Assembly (NCBI RefSeq): GCF_025165795.1
Contig: NZ_JAJAGO010000016.1
Coordinates: forward strand, 1 to 64,000
Origin: Streptomyces gossypii
GTDB taxonomy: Bacteria > Actinomycetota > Actinomycetes > Streptomycetales > Streptomycetaceae
Length of the DNA: 64,000 bases
Reading direction: 5' to 3'
The notes below the pieces were generated by a model that was not told where the DNA came from, ran no database searches, and saw nothing but the letters and a program-made list of their open reading frames with translations. The translations under genes and the position numbers were made by a program. Positions 1-7,362 of the stretch are shown here, in pieces (positions within the stretch are counted from its first letter, which is position 1; every line of letters starts with the position of its first letter).

Positions 1-1
1 C

Positions 2-205
2 GACGTCACCGTCGAGGCGCACACCAGCGTGTTCACCGACCCCGCGATGCTGCCGCTGCTCACCAGGCTCGCCGAGCCGGCCTGCACGAGCGGCGCCGTC
101 AGCCGTGACCAGGCCGACGAGTGGCTCACCGAGCAGCGCCGACGCGCCGAGGCCGACCGCTTCCTCCTCGCCATTCCGTTCTTCGTGGCCGCCGCCTCCG
201 CCTAG
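2..205 (+). CDS. C-terminal end of a SAM-dependent methyltransferase (cut by window edge)
   Basis: The reading frame is open from base 2 to the TAG at 203-205 and gives 67 residues. The tail (acidic/Arg-rich helix, then FLLAIPFFVAAASA) resembles the C-terminus of class I SAM-dependent methyltransferases common in Streptomyces, where a final strand ends in a small hydrophobic motif. The SAM-binding motifs would lie outside the window, so the family call rests only on the tail. No neighbour supports a pathway. Confidence 0.5.
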   Translation, partial: DVTVEAHTSVFTDPAMLPLLTRLAEPACTSGAVSRDQADEWLTEQRRRAEADRFLLAIPFFVAAASA

Positions 206-301
206 ACGAGCAGTCCGGCCACCCGCGGATGCCCCTGAGCATCGCCGGCCACGAGGCTGACCGAGACTCGTTGCCCGGGCGCACCACGAAGCGTCTACTG
301 G

Positions 302-625
302 TCAGAAGGGATCGGTGAACGACGTCGGCTTGCCGGTGGCGTGGGCGTATGCGATCTCCCTGCTCGTGGACTCGCCGATATACCCGCCTGGGTTGACGAC
401 CAGAACCCGGTCAGCCAGGTCGATCTTGCGCAGATGGAGGGCGTCCAGCGCGGTCTTCTGCTCGTTGGTGATCAACTCGTCTGCCTCGTGATCCTCGGCG
501 CGCAGGAAGACGCCTGGCGCGACGACGATGACACCTGCGAAGGTCAGATCACGGTTCGCCGCGCTCATTTCGTCCACGAACCGGGTAGAGCCGCAGATGC
601 AGACAATCTCAGGTCGGTCGGGCAC
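302..625 (-). CDS. Nucleoside 2-deoxyribosyltransferase-like / DUF4406-type small protein
   Basis: A 107-residue protein with a GTG start at 625. It begins EIVCICGSTRF, the nucleotide-binding loop of the nucleoside 2-deoxyribosyltransferase-like fold, and contains DLADRVLVVNPGGYIGEST, the second signature of the family (substrate loop with a conserved Glu before Ser/Thr). Members of this group are small Rossmann-like proteins often found in phage and accessory DNA; the actual substrate is unknown. It appears intact although the surrounding 2 kb is full of gene remnants. A short minus-strand frame ending just upstream (stop at 628-630) may be a decayed operon partner. Confidence 0.7.
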   Translation of the reverse strand: MPDRPEIVCICGSTRFVDEMSAANRDLTFAGVIVVAPGVFLRAEDHEADELITNEQKTALDALHLRKIDLADRVLVVNPGGYIGESTSREIAYAHATGKPTSFTDPF

Positions 626-846
626 GGCTCAGTCCTTCGGGTCGAACAGGAAACCGTCAGTGGCGCGTAGACATCGCAGACGGGCATACGAGCCAACAGT
701 TTACGCAGCGAGATGGACACCACGCGGCTGCACCGTCGCAGGCGGGAGGCGTGGCCCGTGCTGGGAATGACGCTGCTCGACGCCGAGGTCTGGGGTGCAC
801 CCGGCTCACCAGCCTCCTTTAGCAACACGGCCTAGTTCAGAGAAGC
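626..846. other. Non-coding / degenerate stretch
   Basis: No intact gene seen. On the minus strand one frame reads VSISLRKLLARMPVCDVYA and, after a one-base shift, continues TDGFLFDPKD and stops at 628-630, immediately before the start of the deoxyribosyltransferase-like gene. This may be a frameshifted remnant of a small upstream partner. I do not recognise the family. Confidence 0.3.
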
Positions 847-849
847 TTG

Positions 850-1041
850 CGTCCGATGCTCGCTCCTCCGGCCCGACCGTCGCAGCGAGACCGGTTAACC
901 GAGATTTGCGACAACCTGATCGATCGGATCGTCGAAGCGCGGCGCGAGAGCTGGCTCGGCAAGGTGGAATGCCTTGAAATCAGTCTGGCCGGCGCCGGGG
1001 GAAAGCTGCCCAACTCGAAGCCGTTCTCAAGCCGACGGTAG
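850..1041 (+). pseudogene. Remnant of the C-terminal tail of a site-specific integrase/recombinase
   Basis: This frame reads QRDRLTEICDNLIDRIVEA, then RRESWLGKVECLEISLAGAG, and ends at TAG 1039-1041. The pattern (R-x-RLTEI-x-DNL-x-RI-x-EA-x-R-x-GWLGEVEGL-x-SLAGA-x-x-KL) is, from memory, the helical tail found at the end of large tyrosine-type integrases in Streptomyces integrative elements. No catalytic domain precedes it, so only the tail survives. It suggests that an integrative element once ended here. The family call is by pattern memory and has not been searched. Confidence 0.5.
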
Positions 1042-1069
1042 CGCGGTTCCGGGACCGGGTCCCGCACGT

Positions 1070-1480
1070 GTCGGCCTTGCGGCCGGAGTTGCTAGGGAAG
1101 CGGCGTCCAGCCCCAGGGGAGGCGTCCCCCAGTCCTCCCAGTCGAACAGGCAGAAGTGCGGGCTGGTCACGTTCGCCCAGTTCAGGTCCGCATGCGGGGA
1201 AAGTGGTGCTGATGGCCTCCGTGACGCGGCCCTGCGTGATGGTGACGGTGTCCGGCGTCGCGATACGGGTGGTGTGCTGCGCGGCCAGGCAGTCCAGCGA
1301 GGTGTTCAGCGTCGCCCACCACGTGTCCGAGAGGTCCGGGCGGACGGTCAGCGCTCCACCCGGCTTCACCGGGGCTGCGGGGAGGAGAGTCGTCTCATCG
1401 GCCCGCCACATCGCCCCGTCGGCCTCATCCAGCCAGGCCGCGCCTGCGGACCACTCGGGTTTGACGAGACGGGCCGGGAA
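1070..1480 (-). pseudogene. Frameshifted remnant of an aminoglycoside-phosphotransferase-like gene
   Basis: Read on the minus strand, about 1480 to 1205 gives a helical segment (WWATLNTSLDCLAAQHTTRI, then TITQGRVTEAISTTF) typical of the middle of aminoglycoside-phosphotransferase-like proteins. After a frame change near 1200 the strand continues HADLNWANVTSPHFCLFDWE and DWGTPPLGLDAASL, which is the catalytic HxDxxxxN loop followed by the metal-binding D of that fold. The frame then runs into unrelated sequence and stops near 1040. Both the N-terminal and C-terminal parts are missing. The catalytic motif is therefore present but split from its upstream half, so this is a dead gene. Boundaries are approximate. 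Confidence 0.6.
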
Positions 1481-1486
1481 TCGAAC

Positions 1487-2025
1487 GAGGCGCTGGAGTC
1501 GGAACCGGAGCCGGAGGGTGGCGACTCGGGCGCGGACATCCTCAAGTGCGTCGGCAGGCAGATCAAGGTGCTGCGGGAGCGGGCGCGGCTGAGCCGCATC
1601 GAATTGGGCGAACGGCTCGGCTACGGCCCGGACATGATCGCCTCGATCGAACAAGGGCAGCGCCCGCCGCAGCCGACCTTCCTGGACGACGCGGATGAGG
1701 TGCTGGACGCGTTCGGACTGCTGAGGGCGGCGAAGGACGAGGTCGCGAAGGCGAACTTTCCGACGTTTTTCCGCAACGTGGCGGGCGTGGAGACGCGAGC
1801 CGTGGAGTACCACGCGTTCGAAATCCAGGTCGTCAACGGACTCCTGCAGACCTGGCCTGGTTCAAGAGCAGCTACAGCAGCAGTGAGGGCGGCGCCTGCG
1901 TGGAGGTGGCCACCGACGCGGTCGCCGTTCACGTCCGGGACTCGAAGGACCCGCACGGTGCGCAGTTGACCTTTGCGTCGCCGGAGTGGGGCACGTTCAT
2001 CGCAGCACTCTCACTCAAAAGCTGA
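1487..2025 (+). pseudogene. XRE-family regulator (DUF5753 type) fused by deletion to a DUF397 protein
   Basis: The upstream part, about 1487-1852, reads as a helix-turn-helix regulator: VGRQIKVLRERARLSRIELG, then ERLGYGPDMIASIEQGQR, then the start of the DUF5753 domain up to EIQVVNGLLQT. At about 1852 the frame changes, and 1852-2025 gives LAWFKSSYSSSEGGACVEVA continuing to SPEWGTFIAALSLKS and a TGA at 2023-2025, which is a DUF397 domain. In Streptomyces these two families are usually adjacent separate genes. Here a deletion has removed about 150 residues of the regulator together with the start of its partner. No good start codon is visible for the regulator part. Confidence 0.75.
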
Positions 2026-2051
2026 GCTGCTCGTCCCCCGTGCGTCGCGCC

Positions 2052-2525
2052 TCAGTGCCGGATCAGGCCGCCGATCGGGACGGGAGCGACGTGGCCGGTT
2101 GCCGGAAGGGTCTGCGCCAGGGCGAGGCCGATGTCGACCAGTGATGAGCGGCGCAGGCCGGCGACGTCGGGGAGCGGTGTCCAGACTGACTCGGCGGTTT
2201 CGCCGTTCGGCTCAGGCCGGAGTTGGCCGCCGGTGATACGGACCTGGTAGAAGACGCCGACATTCTGGTGCTCGGGTAGACCGGGCAAGGGGCGGTCGGC
2301 CGCGGGAATCACCCTTGAGTCCACGCCCAGCAGGCGTTCGACCACCGCGTCGCAGCCAGTCTCCTCAGCGACCTCCCGAATCACCGCATCGATCGGATCC
2401 TCCGCATGCTCGACTCTGCCTCCCGGAAGAGTCCAGTTGGTCTCGCCCTTCGCTGGTACGTGACGGGCGAGCAGCACCCGCCCGCCCTTGATGCACACGG
2501 CGTACGCCGCCAGCCGGAAACTCAT
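2052..2525 (-). CDS. Nudix hydrolase
   Basis: A 157-residue protein. The start is placed at the ATG at 2525 (MSFRLAAYAVC) because GGAGGTG lies 5 nt upstream; a longer frame to 2555 lacks such a site. The Nudix box GGRVEHAEDPIDAVIREVAE continuing ETGC matches Gx5Ex7REUxEExG, so hydrolysis of a nucleoside diphosphate linked to another moiety is expected. The strand order before the box (VLLARH, WTLPGGRV) is of the MutT/NADH-pyrophosphatase-like type. The substrate cannot be told from sequence. It is transcribed away from the FAD gene that follows. Confidence 0.9.
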   Translation of the reverse strand: MSFRLAAYAVCIKGGRVLLARHVPAKGETNWTLPGGRVEHAEDPIDAVIREVAEETGCDAVVERLLGVDSRVIPAADRPLPGLPEHQNVGVFYQVRITGGQLRPEPNGETAESVWTPLPDVAGLRRSSLVDIGLALAQTLPATGHVAPVPIGGLIRH

Positions 2526-2763
2526 CCCCGCACCTCCCACTGAGTCCTCTCCCACATCCGAGATCCGCGCATCGCTCAGGGCTGACCTGCCCGATCACGA
2601 GACCGGTTCAGGGCCGAATATCGCCGTTTCCGTGTGTCTGGGCCCGGATAGACACCAGCAGAACAATCGCCTAAGTACAGAGTGTCAGCCCGCACATGAA
2701 CGGCAGTACGGGGCAGGGGGCCGCCAGGGCCCCTCGTTCCCTCGACGCCATCGGGAGCGGCCG

Positions 2764-4587
2764 TTGTTGATACTTCTGGATCATGCGCTTCCGGCCGACG
2801 CCCTGTCTCTCGTGCGCGGTTCGGAGGTGTGCTACCGGCCCGCGCTGGCCCGGCGGCGACGGGAGGGGCGAGGCGGGCGGGGTGATGTGCTCGCCAGGCG
2901 GCGACCGGACGCGCTGCTCACGCGGAGCGTGCCCGATACGGCGGAGGCGGCGGCCTGGCGTGGCGCGGCGGGGCGCGAGGCCCCGCTGGTCGTGGTGGTG
3001 ATCCCGTCAGGGTCGGAGGGCGGGCAGGCGCGCCCTGTTCCCGACCCGGCGGCGGGCCCACAGCTGATCGTGCGGCGTCTGCGGGAGCGGTCCCTGGCGG
3101 GCCGGGAGCCGCCCGCCGCGCTGTACGCCCGTGCCCTGGCGCTGGCGGAGCGCAGCTGGGTGACGGCGGTGACGGCACCGGAGCTGTCCGCCCGGATCAC
3201 CTCCGGGCGGCACCGGCGCGGCTCAGTGGCGCTGGTGGGCGCCGGGGTGGTGAACCTCGTCACCGGACTGCGATTACTCCGAGCGGGCCACGAGGTGTCC
3301 GTCTACGACAGCGCGCCCGACCCCAGATCGGGTGCCCACTGGATGGCCTACGGAGCCAGCAGGGGCGGTGGCGACGGGCGGATGTTCACGCTCACCGAGA
3401 CCGACGGCTACCACGGGAACGCGTTATCCGGTCCGGTCCCGTTTCTCCGTGAGCCCAAGGACAACGGCTGGTGCCTCGCCGTCCCGTCCGCCCTCCGCGA
3501 GGAGGAACGGGCCTGGGTCCGGGACAACGCGCGGATACCGCCGTGGCTCGCCCGCTCGTACACCGAAGACGTGCTGCTCTTCAATCAGGTCGCCAAGGAG
3601 TCGTGGGACGGACTCGCCCGCAGTGAGGCCGCGCTCTTCCACGACGTCGGGCTGCGCCACGGCATCCTCCGCCTCTACACGGATCCGGGAAAGCTCCGCG
3701 CCCACTTCGCCCGGCAGCGCCACCTCAGCGCCGCCCGCGCGGTGTTCTCCCCGGCCGAGGTGGCAGAGCGGTATCCGGCGCTCGGCGGGGCCTGTGCCTC
3801 CGGCCTGCTGGCCGGGGGCTTCGAGGTAACCGGATTTACCGTTCAGATACACCGCTTCCTGGCCCGGCTGATCGGCCTGCTGGAGGACGGCGGGGCCGCG
3901 TTCCACTGGGGGCAGCCGGTCGAGGCTCTGCGTGGCGGGCCGGGCGCGCCGCTGGAGGGGCTGTGCCGCGCGGGCGTGCCGGTGCACGCCGACAACTATG
4001 TGCTCTCGCCGGGCGTGTACGGCGGTGACCTGCTGCGCGGCACGGCCACGGACGGGCTCGTCCACGGTGTGGTGGGCACCTGGCTGACCCTTCCGAACGT
4101 GCGGCCCGCGCTCAGAAACTCCCTGAAGATCAGCAGAACAGGTCACCTGACGGAGGACGCCAACGTCACCGTGACGGCCGGACCGGGCGGCGAGTCCACG
4201 CTGGTCGTCGGGTCGGGCTACGGCTGGACGGGCGCGGACCCCACGCACATCGACCCGGCCCGGCTGGATGTCCTCCACCTGGCCGTCGAGGACACCGCGG
4301 CGACGTTCTTCCCGGAGGCGTTCGAGGAGGCGCGCCGGACGGATTTGCTGCGGCGGAGCCGGAGGCACTGCGTGCGCCCGTGGACGGCGTCGAGCCTCCC
4401 CGTCCTGGAGGTCGCGCCGAACGCGCACGGCGGGCTGGTCGTGGTGACCGGCGGTCACAACACCGGCGGATTCGCGCAGGCCCCCGTGGTCGCCCAGGCC
4501 GTCGCCGCCGCCCTGCACGGCGAGGCGCATCCGATGCACACCCGCTACCACCCGGACCGGCTCCGCGTTTTCTACCGGCAACGATGA
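2764..4587 (+). CDS. FAD-dependent amine/D-amino-acid-type oxidoreductase with an extra N-terminal domain
   Basis: About 607 residues if translation begins at the TTG at 2764, which has GGGAG 6 nt upstream; the frame is open further upstream, so the start is tentative. Residues about 1-145 (LLILLDHALPADALSLV at the start) loosely resemble the N-terminal domain of D-2-hydroxyacid/phosphoglycerate dehydrogenases. From residue 153 a dinucleotide-binding motif, GSVALVGAGVVNLVTG, begins a DAO/DadA-type FAD domain that runs to a C-terminal VVVTGGHNTGGFAQAP, the usual second FAD contact. It is expected to oxidise a C-N bond of an amino acid or amine. Two TTA codons, at 3274 and 3424, would make expression depend on the bldA tRNA. 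A methyltransferase gene follows 45 nt downstream. Confidence 0.75.
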   Translation: MLILLDHALPADALSLVRGSEVCYRPALARRRREGRGGRGDVLARRRPDALLTRSVPDTAEAAAWRGAAGREAPLVVVVIPSGSEGGQARPVPDPAAGPQLIVRRLRERSLAGREPPAALYARALALAERSWVTAVTAPELSARITSGRHRRGSVALVGAGVVNLVTGLRLLRAGHEVSVYDSAPDPRSGAHWMAYGASRGGGDGRMFTLTETDGYHGNALSGPVPFLREPKDNGWCLAVPSALREEERAWVRDNARIPPWLARSYTEDVLLFNQVAKESWDGLARSEAALFHDVGLRHGILRLYTDPGKLRAHFARQRHLSAARAVFSPAEVAERYPALGGACASGLLAGGFEVTGFTVQIHRFLARLIGLLEDGGAAFHWGQPVEALRGGPGAPLEGLCRAGVPVHADNYVLSPGVYGGDLLRGTATDGLVHGVVGTWLTLPNVRPALRNSLKISRTGHLTEDANVTVTAGPGGESTLVVGSGYGWTGADPTHIDPARLDVLHLAVEDTAATFFPEAFEEARRTDLLRRSRRHCVRPWTASSLPVLEVAPNAHGGLVVVTGGHNTGGFAQAPVVAQAVAAALHGEAHPMHTRYHPDRLRVFYRQR

Positions 4588-4632
4588 GAAATCGCAACGA
4601 TGAGAAACAATGAGAGACGAGAAAGGGCCGCT

Positions 4633-5457
4633 ATGACGATGGAAGAGAACTGGCGAAAGCGCGGCAGCTCCTTCGGCCAAGGCGTCCAGCAGTACGAAAG
4701 GACGCGCCCCGGCTATCCGCCGGAGAGTTTCCGCTGGGTAGCGGGCGAGGAACCGCGCACGGTGCTCGATCTCGGTGCCGGCACGGGCATTCTCACCCGC
4801 GCGCTGCTGGCCGACGGCCACCGGGTGATCGCGGTCGAGCCGGACGAGGAGATGCGGGAGGCGCTCAGCGCGTCCGCGCCCTCGGCGACCGCGGTGGCCG
4901 GGAGCGCGGAGAACATCCCGCTCGAGGACGCGAGCGTCGACACGGTCGTCGTCAGCCACGCCTACCACTGGTTCGATCCCGGCCCCGCGCACGCGGAGAT
5001 CGCCCGGGTGCTGCGCGCGGGCGGGGTCCTCGCCGCCCTGTGGAACCTCCGTGACGAGGAAGTTCCCTGGTCGGCGGAGCTGTCCCGGATCCTCGCCGAC
5101 GAGGACACCGGAACGGACCCGGAGACCCCTGCGGCGATCATGCTGCACGGCACCCTGGCCGCGCTGCGCGCCAACGACCCCGAACGGCTCTCGGGATGGT
5201 TGCGGAATCCCACCTTCGGGCCTCGCTTCGGCCCGATCGAACGTGGTTTCTATGAACACGCGGACCGGAAAACCGTCGAGTCCCTCATCGAACTCATCAG
5301 CTCTCGCTCCTATTATCTGAACTGCTCGCCGCAGCGTCAGAAGGAACTCAGGGAGAAGATCCGGCAACTCGCCCTCACCCATCCCGATCTCGCCGGACGT
5401 GAGGAATTTGATCTACCGTATGTGACCGTCGTCTTCAAGGCGCAACTCCTTCCCTGA
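4633..5457 (+). CDS. Class I SAM-dependent methyltransferase
   Basis: A 274-residue protein with motif I VLDLGAGTGILTRALLADGH, an acidic residue closing strand 2 (VIAVEPDEEM), then ENIPLEDASVDTVVVSHAYH and a post-IV motif VLRAGGVLAALWNL. This is the Methyltransf_11/25 type that usually methylates small molecules. The ATG at 4633 is chosen because GAAAGGG precedes it by 5 nt; an earlier in-frame ATG at 4600 has no comparable site. It sits between a FAD oxidoreductase and an ATP-grasp-like protein and probably shares their transcript. The substrate is unknown. Confidence 0.88.
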   Translation: MTMEENWRKRGSSFGQGVQQYERTRPGYPPESFRWVAGEEPRTVLDLGAGTGILTRALLADGHRVIAVEPDEEMREALSASAPSATAVAGSAENIPLEDASVDTVVVSHAYHWFDPGPAHAEIARVLRAGGVLAALWNLRDEEVPWSAELSRILADEDTGTDPETPAAIMLHGTLAALRANDPERLSGWLRNPTFGPRFGPIERGFYEHADRKTVESLIELISSRSYYLNCSPQRQKELREKIRQLALTHPDLAGREEFDLPYVTVVFKAQLLP

Positions 5458-5557
5458 ACAGCCCGGACGCCCTGACCACCAGACCGTCCGATCCGCGAAG
5501 ACCGTCCAGTCCGGGCAACCCGCCCGGCCCACCGGCCCGCCCAGCACAGGAGCCACC

Positions 5558-7237
5558 GTGCTCGTTCCCGTCGCACCGTCCGTATACAGGTCGCCGGACG
5601 GCAAGGACATCCGCTGGGCGGGCTTCTTCACCGGCCACCGCGTCCTGGACGAAGGACGCGTGGCCGGTACCGCTCAGCAGCTTCTCGGGATGGACTGCGC
5701 CTCCGTCGCGGAGCACGCGAAAAGGGAACTGTCGCCCTACTACGCGGATTCCGCCGGGAAATTCCCCGCGCTGCTGCTGCACTCCGCCACCCCCACCCTG
5801 CGGTCACTCGACGGCGACCTTGCCTCCCTCGTGGCGGATCAGGTCCCGCACGACGTGGCGACCTATGTGGAGGCCCGCTCCGTCTTCCTCGGCGCGGCCG
5901 CGGATCTCGCCGTCGGCCGTACCGCGCCATGGGCCGAAGCGGTCGGTCACTGGAGGATCCCGGCCGTCGACGTGGGCGACGTGGAGCACTACTACCTCAG
6001 CCACGCCCTCCTCACCCTCGCCATCGACCACGAGCGGGGTGCCGACACGCCGCTGGGCCGGATCATCGGCTGGCTCCGTGACCGCCCCGAAGCGGTGATC
6101 CGGCTGTACGCGCTGGACCTGGAGATGCAGATCTTCCTGCTGTGGCTGCGCCGCAAGACCGGGCGGCACAGGCTCGTCACGGACGCGAACAGCCCCGCGG
6201 TCGCCACCCGGTGGAACCGCAAGGCCCATCTGCACCCCACCGTCGAGGCCGCCCGGACACTGGCCGAGGAGGGACTGTCCGCCGACGCGCTCCTCATCGC
6301 GGAGCAGCTGCTCAGCGAGGCACATCAACGCCTCGGCCTGCGGATCCCCGTACTCCCCGGCTACACGGTGCCGCGCGCGGGAGTGTCCCGCGAGGCCTTC
6401 GTGGCCGGGGTGCTCGACGCCGCCGAACTGCTCCGTACCCGCTACGGGCTGCGTGCGGCGGCGCTCAAGCCGAGTGAGGCGGGCGACGGTGCCCGGATCG
6501 TCGGCGACCTCGACCTCACCGATACCGCACGCCTCGCGGCGGAGGCCCGGGCGGCCCATCCGATGGGGGACGACTGCCTGCTGGAAGCCTGGGTCGACTT
6601 CCTCCCGGCGGAGCTCGACGGTGCGCGTCTGCCCGTCGTCCCCTCCGGGCAGTTCCGGTACGGGCTCGTCGCCGACGGCCTCACGCTCCAGACGCTGGAC
6701 GGGTTCTCCTGGCGGGGCAACAGCTCCCTGGACGAGAGCGGCTGGGTCACCCTCGGCCTGCCGGGCGAGGCGTACCGGACGATCCGCGAGGCGCTCCACG
6801 CCATCCGGGCCGCGTTCGTCGGCCCGGAGAGCCTGCGGGACGGCAGCCATCAGGGGCTGGCGACCGGCGGCGTCGACTTCGCCGTCGGCAGCGTGGGCGG
6901 CCGGTTCGGCGACCGGCTGCTGGTCGGCGCGATGGACTTCAACCTCTCCTCGCACGGTTCCGAGTATCTGCGGACCTTCCAGGACCTCGCGCGGCGCGAG
7001 GGCGTCTCGGACCGCTACGCCGCCACGCGGGTCTTCCGGCCCGCCGCCACCCACACCCTCGCCCGGATGGAGGCCACCGCGGCCGCTCTGGCCCCGCCGG
7101 GCAGCATGATGCGGGCTGTGGCCTGCGTACCGGAACGCTGGGGAATGGTCGCCGCGACAGGTCCGGACCCGGGCACCGCGGCACACCGGACCGAGCAGCT
7201 TCTCGCGACCCTGCTCGAAGCGCACCACCCTCGGTGA
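5558..7237 (+). CDS. Probable ATP-grasp-type ligase of unknown substrate
   Basis: 559 residues from a GTG with AGGAG just upstream. I do not recognise the whole protein. The first ~250 residues are mostly helical. From about residue 265 the order of elements fits an ATP-grasp fold: IPVLPGYTVP; AALKPSEAGDGARI (a candidate ATP-contacting Lys near 300); LLEAWVDF (hinge-like acidic residue near 340); VDFAVGSVGGRFGDRLLVGA and MDFNLSSHGSEYLRTF (near 445-470), like the paired acid/Asn metal site of peptide-ligating ATP-grasp enzymes of the PGM1 type. If so, it would couple a carboxylate to an amine using ATP. The family call is inference from motif order. Confidence 0.5.
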   Translation: MLVPVAPSVYRSPDGKDIRWAGFFTGHRVLDEGRVAGTAQQLLGMDCASVAEHAKRELSPYYADSAGKFPALLLHSATPTLRSLDGDLASLVADQVPHDVATYVEARSVFLGAAADLAVGRTAPWAEAVGHWRIPAVDVGDVEHYYLSHALLTLAIDHERGADTPLGRIIGWLRDRPEAVIRLYALDLEMQIFLLWLRRKTGRHRLVTDANSPAVATRWNRKAHLHPTVEAARTLAEEGLSADALLIAEQLLSEAHQRLGLRIPVLPGYTVPRAGVSREAFVAGVLDAAELLRTRYGLRAAALKPSEAGDGARIVGDLDLTDTARLAAEARAAHPMGDDCLLEAWVDFLPAELDGARLPVVPSGQFRYGLVADGLTLQTLDGFSWRGNSSLDESGWVTLGLPGEAYRTIREALHAIRAAFVGPESLRDGSHQGLATGGVDFAVGSVGGRFGDRLLVGAMDFNLSSHGSEYLRTFQDLARREGVSDRYAATRVFRPAATHTLARMEATAAALAPPGSMMRAVACVPERWGMVAATGPDPGTAAHRTEQLLATLLEAHHPR

Positions 7238-7362
7238 ACACCGCTCCGTGATATGCGAGTATCCCGGTCACGGGCGGCTCCGGTCACGGAGTCACCCCCG
7301 CTCGTACAGCAGGCCGTTCCGGGACCCGGGGCGGCCTCCGTGCTCCGAGACAGGAGGCGCCG

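Noticed and set aside
3424..5382. Long minus-strand open frame opposite the FAD and methyltransferase genes
   Set aside because: High-GC antisense shadow; no family motifs, and the plus strand carries clear FAD and SAM motifs.
7244..7291. Inverted repeat CTCCGTGA/TCACGGAG between the cassette and tldD
   Set aside because: Only 8 bp with a 32-nt loop; too weak to call a terminator.
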